Translations under genes and position numbers: made by a program
NCBI GenBank assembly: GCA_032768795.1
Contig: CP136490.1
Span: 7,378,001-7,442,000 of the forward strand
Direction of reading: 5' to 3'
Length of the DNA stretch: 64,000 nucleotides
Origin: Tremella fuciformis
Lineage: Eukaryota > Basidiomycota > Tremellomycetes > Tremellales > Tremellaceae
Notes under the pieces: generated by a model
The model's database searches: none
Seen by the model: the letters and a program-made list of their open reading frames with translations, nothing else
Told to the model about the DNA's origin: nothing
Shown: positions 1-9,729 of the stretch, one piece after another
Numbering within the stretch: position 1 is the first letter of the stretch
How the letters are laid out: every line of letters starts with the position of its first letter

Positions 1-139
1 CAGCAGGGAACTGACGACGCAGAGCAACGCCATCATGCCGTTCGGTGTCCCTGCCGGCCCTCCCGGCCGACCCGACTCCCCCAAGACCTTCGAGCCCATT
101 GAGAACCGGGTCAAGGTCCACTTCGGCTCGTCCGCCTAG
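1..139 (+). CDS. C-terminal end of an unrecognised protein (5' partial)
   Basis: An open frame enters the window at base 2 and ends at a TAG at 137-139, giving about 45 residues rich in Pro and Gly (PFGVPAGPPGRPDSP) and ending KVHFGSSA. I do not recognise the tail, and nothing shows a domain. The bases after the stop have no further coding signal on this strand and the next gene faces it, so this reads as the 3' end of a gene that starts outside the window. The frame is inferred from being open with a codon pattern like the neighbouring genes. Confidence 0.5.
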   Translation, partial: SRELTTQSNAIMPFGVPAGPPGRPDSPKTFEPIENRVKVHFGSSA

Positions 140-333
140 ACACCTGCATCCGTTTACGATTCGTCAGAGAGAAGTTGATTGTAGAGCGTAGATTCACCAC
201 ATGCATGTCGGTAAAAGCTACATCGTGAGCAATACAGTGCTTCTTTCACGCCGAGGCGGCTTTTGGCTCGTCCTTTTTCTTGCCTGAAGCCGAAGCAGTC
301 ACAAGAAACTGGTTTGTCAGCTAGAATCGAATT

Positions 334-1239
334 TCAAGACAATTGGCATACCATAAATGCGATAACGCTGGGCACAATGGAGCCCAGAACCACCCACCCG
401 GACCAGAACGCCCAAAGTTCTACACCCCACGACCCCTCATCGTACGTTGCACGTTTCCAAGATAGCGACGCAGACGCAGACGCAGACGCAGTGACGGATC
501 CTCCCCCAAAACCGCTTGAGGAAGACTCATGACTAGCTGGAGGTCTGTGCGTCAGCGCTGCGGCGGCCACAGAGGTAGGACTGACTGATGTGATCCGTTT
601 CGCAAACCATAGAACGATTGCTGCATGTAGAGTGTGACGATGAAGAGCTTGAGCCAGGCATTCGCGGCGACATAGTACAGCATGCGCGACTTTTGGTCCC
701 TCTCTCCGGTCATGATGCCGGAAACGTAGAATGCTGACGAGTCAGCGTGAGCAACCCAGGTAATACTGGAGACGTCTTCCTCACCGGATACGTATCTGTT
801 ACCGTAGTCGCCGTATTGACCGCTGCGCCAGCCAAAGTCCGCCACGAGAGCCATGGTGGCCCAGATGATGATCGACAACTCATCGCTCAGCTAGGCCTTG
901 CTTATCGAGGGACTTACCTGATAGAACAAAGTCCACACGATCGATCCGACGTGCTTGGGCGCGTTGGTGTACTCTACAAACCCGCACCCTGCCTCGCCAT
1001 CGTAGCCTCTCGCGGCTGTCAGTAAGCGGCGACTCGGCTTGCCTAACATCGTACAGCTCACGGTAAGAGTAGCCGTACGCTCGATGATAGGTGATCCAAT
1101 TGTTGACGATGACGACGAACTCGGCCGCTACGAGCATGACCAGTGCAAGGATTCCGACCCAGTTAAAAAGCACGCAGATCCATAGCCAAATGGTCGGAAA
1201 AGTGTCTTCACCCAGCCAGTGCTTCTTGTCGTCCGCCAT
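334..1239 (-). CDS. Multi-span membrane protein of unknown function
   Basis: The protein starts MADDKKHWLGED and goes straight into a hydrophobic segment (about residues 15-45, IWLWICVLFNWVGILALVM). A second exon carries YDGEAGCGFVEYTNAPKHV and runs into further hydrophobic stretches (VGSIVWTLFYQLSIIIWATM; LYYVAANAWLKLFIVTLYM). The last exon has a Ser/Ala/Gly-rich loop and a final hydrophobic segment ending MVCQLS. Four or so membrane segments are therefore likely. Introns with GT...AG ends of about 40 bases separate the exons (for example near 1030-1050 and 880-915); the acceptor of the last exon is the least certain. I do not recognise the family. It lies just downstream of, and on the same strand as, the copper transporter gene, but nothing links them functionally. 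Confidence 0.6.
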
Positions 1240-1631
1240 TGCGCTTACAGAAGGCAGTCACGTCAGAAAGAATAATCTGAGAACGAGATCTGGCCGTCGG
1301 CGGAGAAGTCGGCAAGCGGAGCGGGTTGTGCTAAGTTGGAATGAGAAGGGGGCGAGGGACAGAAGGCGCCCAGGCGGCATGGCGGCTCATATAGCTCGCC
1401 TGTAAGGCCTTCGTTGGTCGGACTTGTGATGCGTGGATCGGAGTTGAGGTGAGACGTGTGATGACCAGGTGAGGCAAGTGTGAGGCAGGAATGGGGTCGG
1501 TGAAAGGACGGCGTAGGAAAGTGAGAAGTGGGCGTCAGAGGCGTGAGAGCGGCATTGGCTGCAATGGCGGTTGTCTATGTCGCAGATCGCATGCTTACAC
1601 ACATTGTCACAACAGGGATGTATACAGATAT
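1240..1631. other. Intergenic, no gene seen
   Basis: This 392-base gap lies between the start codon of the unknown membrane protein and the last exon of the copper transporter, both on the minus strand. It should hold the promoter of the former and the 3' UTR of the latter. I see no conserved coding frame or repeat in it. Confidence 0.5.
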
Positions 1632-2471
1632 CAGTGACACGCCAGGCCCTTGCTGCCTGCGCCACCCAGGACCGCTCTGATCGTCAGCTGATGAGCAGAC
1701 ACGGGGAGCGGCGGGCTCACCCAACATCGATCTCTCCTTCGTACAGGATATGCCCGACAAACGCCCCAATGATGATCGAAGTGAAGAGGAAGGTGTTGTA
1801 GGTCATGGCCACCAACATGAGCTACCCATCAGCGTTCTGCCTCGTGTATCATAGGGATGAGCGCCGACTTACCCAGAACGATATTGCCACCGATATCGCA
1901 TACAGCGCTGCCCTGGTAATGCGCATGTGGAAGGGCAGCTTCGTACTGCGTGTCAACTTGCATCCTTCCTCCCTGATCGCAAAGTCGACTCACACGCCCA
2001 TCTTTACAGTGCCGGTCTCAATGGCGTTGTACCCATTTGGTATGGGCGGAATCAGGCTCTCCCTCCTCGGCACCATGCTTTCTCGCCGACTCGTCGATCC
2101 TCCCGAGCCACCTTTCGAGTCGGCGTGGAGGGAATAGGCGAGAGCGATGTCGAGGCGCTTCATCTGGTGCAGCAGGAAGGAGTAGAGGATGGCTACGCCG
2201 AAGATGACCAGGCTGCATGTCAGCCTGACCCGGAGGTCCGACCGTGAGACGCACCAGGACAGGATCATGGTGAGAGGACCTCGCACATGCCACGACCTGA
2301 AGACGACGCAGACGTTCTCCACATCGTTGTTCCATAGCATGTTCATCTGAGCATAAGTCAACTTGACGTCCCGAGGTTTGTGGTGAGTCTTACCGAGCAC
2401 ATCGCTGGCATGGGGTCATCTGAGGGCATGGGCATACCGTGGCCCGCATGGCCAGAATGATCGTGCTCCAT
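1632..2471 (-). CDS. Ctr family copper transporter
   Basis: High-affinity Cu(I) transporters of the Ctr family form trimeric pores in the plasma or vacuolar membrane. The N-terminus is His/Met-rich (MEHDHSGHAGHGMPMP, then MPAMC), the usual copper-collecting region. After an intron (2347-2393) come MNMLWN and VCVVFRSWHV, typical of fungal Ctr2/Ctr4 proteins. Splicing 2213-2254 joins TM1 (MILSCLVIFGVAILYSFLL). A Ser/Arg cytoplasmic loop follows, then TM2 (RITRAALYAISVAISFW) and TM3 with the TYNTFL..GAFVGH region carrying a GxxxG-like packing motif. A last short exon, joined across a 44-base intron beginning at the GTGAGC after DVG, ends in KGLACH; a Cys-His terminus is common in fungal Ctr proteins. 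Without that intron the protein would stop at 1717. Five introns in all. Which membrane it serves cannot be told from sequence. Confidence 0.88.
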
Positions 2472-2829
2472 ATCGTCCACCAAAGACAGGATGAATCGCT
2501 GCAGCGAGAAGGTATATGAGTGTGACAATGTGATGGAGACGAATGCTTCGTCGGTCAGGAATAGGAGATTAGAAGGCCACGGGGTGGGCACTAATACGTT
2601 TTGTCTCGGCAGTCGGCCGATTAGTAGTTCTCTTCGCCGGTAGATCAGGCACAATCCAAGGTTTCCATTTCCGGATGTCTCATCTTCTCTGGGAGAAGCC
2701 TGGCCACACGATACAGACATGCAGGTGACAGCCCAGAAGTCGTGCATGATCCGAATACACTCAGTGCTCAACAGAGCCACGTAGGTAGAGATCGTCATGT
2801 CGTCAAAATTACTCTTGGAAACTGTCTAA
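2472..2829. other. Intergenic: copper transporter promoter and SEC12 3' side
   Basis: The 358 bases between the copper transporter start and the SEC12 stop, both minus strand, must contain the transporter promoter. No coding frame here resembles a protein family. I could not identify a copper-response element by eye. Confidence 0.5.
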
Positions 2830-4461
2830 CTACCTTCGGAGAACCAGGGCGATGATGATCGCAAGAATGGCGAGGACAATCGCCACGAGAGTCATGGACA
2901 CTAGCTGCGTCAGCTGAGAGATCTTGAGGTGGGTGGAGCGAGGACCTACCGCCGGCAAAAGATGCAGGCACCACAATGGCGCGAATCGTGTTGTCCGCAC
3001 TTGCCGATACGATCAGCGAAGCAGAAGGGTTGAATTTCAGGGCAGTCGGGGGGAAAGAATGAGCATGCAGGATCTTGAGAAGAGGCTGCGGGTTAGAGAA
3101 GAACAGCGCCAATCTGGTATACGTACAGCTAGCGTGCGAGCATCGAGAATGCCGATCGACAGATCCGAACAACCGTAACAAAGCAGCTGCCCATCGGCAC
3201 TGGTTGTGAGTTCCCTTTGACAAGCGCGCTTTGGCTCGGTCTGACCTAACGTCAAACACGGTGACTGGTTTTGCAGCTACCTCTCTCCGTGCGAGAATAT
3301 CCCATTTGCCCATCTCCGGTCCCGCCTTCTCTTTCCCCTTGACCGAAACTGACTTCTCACTCGATCCCTCCGTAGCGGTACTGGGGTCTGCTACTATCCC
3401 AAACGAAACGATGAAGGATTTTCGGGGAGCGCCTCTTTTCGGCGGCGGCTTTGCCAGATTGAGGACAGCATGGATGGTGGGCGGTGAGGTCTTCACGGGC
3501 GAGAACCTGTTGTCAGCCTCACGCAGCCGCGGACGGGCGACCTACCTGGCAGAACGGAATGCGACGGGCGTGATATCCAAGCTAGGCGGATATATCGTTT
3601 GCTTGAGCTCTAATGTGATTTTCTCACTTCGAGGCACATGATACAGTGCCATGGCAGATGACGTCGTCACAGCCAGCTATATCATTAGCCAAATCCCTCG
3701 CGAGTCTGAATGACCCGCCCATTCTCCGTCCTCCCCGCCCCAGTCCAGATCCACTAGCTCTCCATCCAGTGTCAAGGGAGGCGCTACCTGCTCGAGCTCG
3801 GGCAGCGAGAGCACCGAGACTCGATTGTCCGTCGTTCCCACAGCCACCAAAGACAGCTTGCTGGAGATGGCAGTGAGTTTCTCGACAGTCAGCGAATCTC
3901 CCTTGCCTTGCTGCTCACGTACCTGATATGGATAGTCATCGGACCATGCGGCATCAATGGTACCTGCCGCTCGGACGAAAGACAGCCTCGTCATGAGCGC
4001 TGTTCGGCGCATTCCAGCGAGAGATGAGATAGCTACTTTTGGTCGGCAAAGGAGAACGATCGGCACTGCTCGTTCTTCCCGGCTTGAACACTGACAGTGC
4101 TGGCGTTGATTCCCGTCACCAGCTGTTTGCGCTGCTCTATGAGCCGCTGTACGCATTCACGGCCAGCGAGACACCCACGTCACGATCTACAGCCAAAGTC
4201 ATCGGGGCATCTTCCTCGTTGCTAAGCTTGAGCTCATCGACGTATTTGACGGATCTGCCGTTCTTTGAGACCTTGCATAGTTTCTTGGACATCAGCATGT
4301 CTTCATCAGCAGGACGGACTCCCTCTGACCAGCTTATTCTCGATACCCGACCTGGAGGCCCCGCCGCCGCCACCCAGAATGAGTGTCTCATCATCGACCC
4401 AATCTAGACAGTAGACGGGAAAAGCAGGCGTGTTGTGGTGATGATGTTGCGTGCGGGTCAT
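2830..4461 (-). CDS. SEC12: Sec12-like guanine nucleotide exchange factor for Sar1
   Basis: Sec12 is an ER membrane WD40 protein that loads GTP onto Sar1 to start COPII vesicle budding. The N-terminus (MTRTQHHHHNTPAFPVY then LDWVDDETLILGGGGASRSG) has the glycine-rich first-blade motif of Sec12/PREB. A 47-base intron joins NKL to KLCKVSKNGRSVKY, restoring the family order, followed by DAPMTLAVDRD. The last WD-type blade is clear (HSFPPTALKFNPSASLIVSA, then SADNTIRAI). The protein ends in one membrane segment (MTLVAIVLAILAIIIALVL) and two arginines, the expected ER tail anchor with almost nothing lumenal. Several introns; exons between about 3250 and 4100 were not all resolved. It is head to head with the ETF beta gene, with 299 bases between starts. 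Confidence 0.85.
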
Positions 4462-4760
4462 CTCGCCATCCGACAGAGCCGCCGCGTCGAAGTTTCAGCT
4501 GCTGTACAAGCGTGATATCACTTTGTAACTCGTGTCGGCGCCGCCATTCTCACCGTCGACGCTGTGTCGCGTCGCGTGGGGCCCACAGTTGACGTGGCAT
4601 TACATTTCACCGACAACCCCGACCGGTTCCGGAGCGCCGTGATAAGGCAGTCATCGGCCGGTTCAGTCCGGCTACTCGCGGATACTCGAACTCGATTGAC
4701 TTGCTGTTAGCAACTCTCAAAGCACCCCTGGCAGATTCGACCTTCGACCATTCAGCCAAG
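4462..4760. promoter_or_regulatory. Shared divergent promoter region, SEC12 / ETF beta
   Basis: The two start codons point away from each other across 299 bases, so both promoters must lie here. I see no clear TATA box. Assignment rests on gene layout only. Confidence 0.5.
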
Positions 4761-5872
4761 ATGCAGCCAACATCTTCGAGACTCATCAATATCCTCGTGC
4801 CAGTCAAGCGCTCTATTGACTATGCCGTGTAGGTCAATTCAACTGGAAAGACTTGTCAGCTCACGCGTCGCAGGAAGATCCGGGTAGCTTCAAATGGGAA
4901 GGGCGTGGACACGAGCGTGAAGCACTCCATGGTAGGATGAGCCCCCATCTTCCGGACTTATGAGCTGAACCACCGTAGAATCCGTTCGATGAGATCGGTC
5001 AGGAGACCTCTCGGCTCGCTGGCTTCGGACTGACGATCAGCTGTTGAAGAAGCCATCCGACTCCGGGAAAAGAGCCCGAAACTGGTCACTTCCATCACCG
5101 CTCTTTCTATCGGACCCGCGAAAGCGGCAGACACAATCAGAACTGCACTCGCCATGGGCGCTGATGCTGGAATCCACATCACCACCCCAGAAGGCGCAGT
5201 TGTTGAGCCAATCTCGGTCGCACATGCGATCAAGAAGGTAGTCGATCGGTCTGCGGAGGACAAGGACAAGATCGACTTGATAATCTGCGGCAAGCAGGCC
5301 ATTGATGACGATTCGGGAAGTACGGGAGGCATGTTGGCGGGGATGCTCGGGTGGGGACAAGGCAGCTTTGCAAGCAAAGTTGCGGTAGAGGAAGGAGGCA
5401 AAGTTGAGGTGACCCGGGAGATTGATGGTGGTCTTGAGAAGGTAGAGGGCAAACTGCCATTCATCGTCACAACAGACTTGCGATTGAACGGTACGTGCTT
5501 CTACTCATACCATCGATCTCAACTGAACTTTTCAGAGCCCCGTTATGCCTCTCTGGTTCGTGACAGCGGCCCGCCAGATCTCTTGATTGTTTTGACTCAC
5601 GTTCAGCCGAATATCATGAAGGCAAAGAAGAAGAAGATCGAGACACTCAAACCGGAGGATTTAGGATTGGACTTTGTAAGCGTACCGCTTGCCATCGGCG
5701 ACAATTGACATCCGAGGCGCCCAGATTGGAAACACTGTCCGTATCGGAGCCCCCGAAGCGTCAGGGAGGTGGGAAGGTCAGTTTCTCGCTCACTCCTTCT
5801 TGAGATACTCATGGTCAGGTGGAGAGCGTGGACGAACTCGTGGCGAAGATGAAGGAGGCTGGTGTTCTGTGA
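4761..5872 (+). CDS. Electron transfer flavoprotein beta subunit (mitochondrial)
   Basis: ETF beta pairs with ETF alpha in the mitochondrial matrix and carries electrons from acyl-CoA and other flavin dehydrogenases to ETF-ubiquinone oxidoreductase. The start ([20 protein letters not shown]) is the family N-terminus. Exons then give [38 protein letters not shown], and a long exon with [34 protein letters not shown] and [19 protein letters not shown], which are diagnostic AMP/FAD-domain motifs. The third-last coding segment ends [20 protein letters not shown]. Two short terminal exons supply [20 protein letters not shown] and the end [14 protein letters not shown]. At least six introns, all short GT...AG. 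Length and order match the family. Confidence 0.93.
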
Positions 5873-6105
5873 TTGATACAGCATCATTGTCTTCAAGACC
5901 ACCCGTCTTTTCTCTCATGCTGACGGTGTCGATGACCATGCATAGATACTATGTCAGATACGTACAATTCGCAATTCCCTCCCAAAATTGAGTAGCTTGA
6001 GCCAAATGGCTTCAAGCTTTGTTGTCTGATCGGCATGGCGTGGGCAGGATTCTCATTGCGGCCGAGCAGAGGTTGGCAACAGCTATGCACAAGACCGCAA
6101 CGGCA

Positions 6106-7665
6106 TCAATAGTCACGTCCGGTCCTCGTCCGCTTGACTCTGCTTGGCTCTCCTTCATCCTTATCGGAGCTCTGCGGCGTCCGGACCCTCTTCGTATTTT
6201 CGTCCGGGAGAGGTGCGAGCATCGAATAGTATTGTGATTTGAGCTCGTCCCAGAGCCAGGACCACGCACGGGGCAGTTTGCTGACTGTATTGCACTCGGG
6301 CGTCCAGTCCGTATGAGGCGATATTTTGATGCTAATCGAAGGAGGATATAAGATACCCTTTCGTCTCGGCAAATTGACTACCAAAGACGAGAGGCTGTCG
6401 CTGCCCGACCCGTGCGTATACCTGTCGGGACGCGACTCCTTGACCCTTTTCATTGACAAGTGCACTGCCTGTGAGATATCGCCGCGAGTTATCATCGAGG
6501 TGCCGGCGTTCCAAAGCGACTCGATGCCCCTGACCAAGCTTTCAGCTTCCTTTGCAAATAGGAACATGGCAGAGGTTTTTTGGGTTTTTGACTCTTCCAC
6601 AGCACGATCGAAGATCATTAGCAACGGCGGATTCATGTCATCATATTCAGCATCGTTGGATTGCGAGTCGTCCTTTGATCTTGCCGGCTCCTCTGATGGT
6701 TCATCAGAAGCAACGTGTCCTGATTGCACTTGCTGCTGCCGGTCAGCCTTGACTTGATCCCGCGATCCAATATCAGCCCGGCCCCCGGCTGTGGGTTCCA
6801 TCTGCGTGAGTCTGTAAAAAAGCTGGCTCCATTCATGAATTTTACTGGGATCTTCGAGTTGTGAGCAAGCCACCTTTTCGAGCCAAACCTCATAGGCCTC
6901 CGGGTGCTCATGCATCATGACCAACGAACGCAGGAAGCTGTGAGTCCATCGCTCTTCGCGCAGTTCGCTTTCGAGTTTGGTCTTGTCAGGGACATCTTCA
7001 ATCAGGTCGCCAATGCTGGCGGTTGGACCTTCCCACAACGGGATGTGGGCTCGAACTGATTTTGACGCATAGACTTGACTTGATGTGTAAAGCTGAGGTT
7101 TTCCTCGCACCCACTCGACAGGTACGACGTTCGGGAAGCAGCGATTATCTTTGTCCATATAGTGGAGCAGTACAGCATCCCCCAAACCAGGCGCATGTTG
7201 CTGTGGAGTGATCGGTATGCCACCTCCGTCTTCTTCGTCTTCTTCGTCTTCCTCGCGCATGCGACGCTTCCAGTCGATCTCTGCTTCGATGGCGCGACGT
7301 GAAGCCCTCTCACTTGCGAGCTTTGCGAGCTCTTTGGCCTTTTCAGCATCCTCCCGTCTCTTTTCGGCGCGATTCTTGATCGCTGTCACGCCCTCTTCGA
7401 AGAGCTCTCGAGGCGTCATCCCAGTCAGATTGGCGTGCGTCTCCGGGTCGATGTTTTCGGGCCAGGTGGCCGGATCGTCCGCGTATATCTCCATCGCTGA
7501 GAGGTCAAGGTTCAAGCCCGTGATACCAGCAGTGTCCGGAGCCTCAGTATAACATGTTTCGGGACAGAGCGGCTCCAAGTCATCGAAAGTGTCGTCATGA
7601 GCTGGAGGTTTGCTGCCATTGGACACAGAGCCCGAGTAAGTGTTCTTTCTGGCTGAATCAAGCAT
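6106..7665 (-). CDS. Unrecognised protein, tandem paralogue A
   Basis: A single-exon protein of 519 residues, starting at the first ATG after an in-frame stop near 7708. The N-terminal third is acidic, followed by a charged coiled-coil-like stretch (FEEGVTAIKNRAEKRREDAE to about residue 140) and a run of Glu/Asp. Conserved blocks shared with the neighbouring gene at 8044-9663 include GLGDAVLLHYMDK, ERWTHSFLRSLV, MNPPLLMIFDRAV, MFLFAKEAESLVRGIESLW and ISIKISPHTDWTPE. The C-terminus is basic (SRVKRTRTGRDY), like a nuclear localisation signal. I know no family with these motifs and give no function. The pair is tandem and same-strand, so it arose by local duplication and has diverged widely since. 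Confidence 0.75.
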   Translation of the reverse strand: MLDSARKNTYSGSVSNGSKPPAHDDTFDDLEPLCPETCYTEAPDTAGITGLNLDLSAMEIYADDPATWPENIDPETHANLTGMTPRELFEEGVTAIKNRAEKRREDAEKAKELAKLASERASRRAIEAEIDWKRRMREEDEEDEEDGGGIPITPQQHAPGLGDAVLLHYMDKDNRCFPNVVPVEWVRGKPQLYTSSQVYASKSVRAHIPLWEGPTASIGDLIEDVPDKTKLESELREERWTHSFLRSLVMMHEHPEAYEVWLEKVACSQLEDPSKIHEWSQLFYRLTQMEPTAGGRADIGSRDQVKADRQQQVQSGHVASDEPSEEPARSKDDSQSNDAEYDDMNPPLLMIFDRAVEESKTQKTSAMFLFAKEAESLVRGIESLWNAGTSMITRGDISQAVHLSMKRVKESRPDRYTHGSGSDSLSSLVVNLPRRKGILYPPSISIKISPHTDWTPECNTVSKLPRAWSWLWDELKSQYYSMLAPLPDENTKRVRTPQSSDKDEGEPSRVKRTRTGRDY

Positions 7666-8043
7666 GAGTGTAGCGCAGGAAGGACGATCGTCAAGATTGA
7701 GGCAATGTCATGGGAGGAAGCACTCGAGGGCACCCGGGAACCGTAGGGGCTGGGGAAGGCGGCGAGAGAAGACGGCTGGGGCTACGCCGACTTTCCCTTC
7801 ACAACAATTCCTTTCATACGAATACCGAAACACTCATGGAAGCCTACACTTCTGCTATCCCTGGCGGCTTCCCCTCCCATTTTGTTCATGGCGACTTTCG
7901 AAAAGGGACTGCGGCAGAGCTCAGGAAAAGATCATGCCAGCCGCGACCGTGTTGTCAGGAAAGGTCAGGATGTGAAGACATAGGACAATAGAAGAATCAG
8001 ATTCGAAGCGCAGCGAGCCGGCCCTGTTCCTCTCCGTCAGCTT
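7666..8043. other. Intergenic between the tandem paralogues
   Basis: A 378-base gap separating the two paralogues. It presumably holds the promoter of paralogue A and the 3' UTR of paralogue B. No upstream exon for paralogue A could be found: its frame is closed by a TGA near 7708 and no acceptor site precedes its ATG. Confidence 0.4.
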
Positions 8044-9663
8044 CTACACCTTCACCCTCTTGACCGGAATGCTTTGTTCCGCGTCATCCTCTTCACTAGA
8101 TGGGCTCCTGCGATGGACCCTCACCCTGCGATCTACACTGATTCGTCTCGACTCCAGTGGTTTCTCGCACGTCGATGGATCTGAGACCGGCTCCGTATGG
8201 ACCACATCCTCTTTCTGGGCAAGCCGCTCATTATATCCCGGCATGAGCTGATCAGAAAGGAGCAGCCACGACTTGGGCAACGTATCCCTCTTGGGTGTCC
8301 AGTTTGTATGAGGACGAATCTCGATGCTGAAGCCGGAGGGGTACTGAAGGGCGCGTGGCGGCATGTCGATTCTTTCGGAACACTGCTGGTCGCCTCCCTC
8401 CTCATGGATGTGGGCCATCGGGCCGGGAGAGGCCATGTCTGCCACCGCCTTGTACATGACTTTCCGGGCGTCCAAGACTATCATCATCTCGGAACCCGTC
8501 TTCCATTGAGACTCTAGGCTCTTGACGATGCCCTTGACCTCACTCGGAAACAGCCACATGGAGCCGTACCCGTGGATGGTCGAAGCCGGTATAGCGCGGT
8601 CAAGGATGGCCATGAGGGCGGGATTCCAGATGCTATCATCCTCGTCCGAGTCATCCTCCATCGTGCCGTTTCCAGAGATAGCTGCTGCACTCTGGCGTTC
8701 AACGGCGACCAGCTTCAAGAAGGGGGTCTCTCTCCTGCTTATGAAGCTGTCAGTGGCTAAAGCATGTTGAGTGGCCACTTTCTGGACCCATGTAAGGTAG
8801 CTTGCCGGGGCTTCGCTGAGTTGCACGAGCAATCTCAGGAACTGACTGGTCCAGCGGTCCTCATCTGTCAGCGTAGTAGCATGAGCATCCTTTGCCTTGT
8901 CCTCGGAAGTAAAGGTGGGCCCTCGATGAGTCGGCGGATCTTCGCAAACGCAAAGGCTTTCAGCTCCTGGACCTTTGCTTGGGCCCTGCGCCATGTAATG
9001 TAGCAAGACGCCGTCGCCCAACGAAGGCTTGATGGGGGGCAAGTAGCGCCACGGCTTTGAGGCAGAACGGTTCCAGAAGCCAGTGAAATCGTTTTCCGGC
9101 TCGGAGCGGATGCTGTCTGAGTCGAAACTTACTTTGTCGTTGACCAGTGCGGCAGTACGACGTATTTGCACAACATTGAGGCCAAGCTCATATAGCTCGC
9201 GGTGATCCAAGTTGACCAAGTCCGACTTGTAGTCAAATGTCTCGAGGCAAGTCGCTAGATCCTGCCCCGCATCCGCTCCGGCATTCACCGTCTCCATCAG
9301 CCGATCGGATACAGCCGCGTCGAGAAAGTCGATATCAGCAATGGGGTCCAGATCTGACCAGAAATCATCGACGTCAGCATTTTGAGTCACGTTGATCCCT
9401 TTCGTGTCAGTGCCTGCTGTCGAAGAACGGCGATTGTGGGTGACCGCATTGGACGCTCCGCCCAAGAGATCGTTCTCGAGCATCCTCACTGAATGATGAG
9501 TCAGTACAATGATCTGATGTATCAGCGGTAGCTCACTTACTGCCACGTCGGAGGTCCCAGTTGGGAAGGCCGTCTTGACAATGCTTGTATCTCCATTCAT
9601 TTTCTTCCCTTCTAACATCTTCAGTTCTGTGCAGTGAGTGAGAGGGAAGTGGAAGGTCAACAT
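8044..9663 (-). CDS. Unrecognised protein, tandem paralogue B
   Basis: Homologous to the gene at 6106-7665 over most of its length: SLGDGVLLHYMAQ, EDRWTSQFLRLLVQL, WNPALMAILDRAI, MWLFPSEVKGIVKSLESQW and FSIEIRPHTNWTPK match blocks of paralogue A in the same order. It lacks the long charged coil of A and instead has an acidic N-terminal region (DVDDFWSDLDPIADID). One intron near 9485-9530 joins a short first exon (MLEGKKMNGDTSIVKTAF) to MRMLENDLLGGASN. The start is uncertain between the ATG at 9661-9663 and the one at 9616-9618. The C-terminus is basic (IPVKRVKV), as in A. Function unknown; nuclear location is only a guess from that tail. Confidence 0.7.
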   Translation of the reverse strand: MLTFHFPLTHCTELKMLEGKKMNGDTSIVKTAFPTGTSDVAVSELPLIHQIIVLTHHSVRMLENDLLGGASNAVTHNRRSSTAGTDTKGINVTQNADVDDFWSDLDPIADIDFLDAAVSDRLMETVNAGADAGQDLATCLETFDYKSDLVNLDHRELYELGLNVVQIRRTAALVNDKVSFDSDSIRSEPENDFTGFWNRSASKPWRYLPPIKPSLGDGVLLHYMAQGPSKGPGAESLCVCEDPPTHRGPTFTSEDKAKDAHATTLTDEDRWTSQFLRLLVQLSEAPASYLTWVQKVATQHALATDSFISRRETPFLKLVAVERQSAAAISGNGTMEDDSDEDDSIWNPALMAILDRAIPASTIHGYGSMWLFPSEVKGIVKSLESQWKTGSEMMIVLDARKVMYKAVADMASPGPMAHIHEEGGDQQCSERIDMPPRALQYPSGFSIEIRPHTNWTPKRDTLPKSWLLLSDQLMPGYNERLAQKEDVVHTEPVSDPSTCEKPLESRRISVDRRVRVHRRSPSSEEDDAEQSIPVKRVKV

Positions 9664-9729
9664 GCAGAGTGAGGTGTGCCGCGTCTACTATGCAGATCGA
9701 GAGTGCTGCAGTAATCCATACAGCGATCC

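Noticed and set aside
1717..1719. Early TGA stop of the copper transporter
   Set aside because: It falls inside GTGAGC, a good splice donor; using the 44-base intron gives the conserved Cys-His end, so the stop is probably spliced out.
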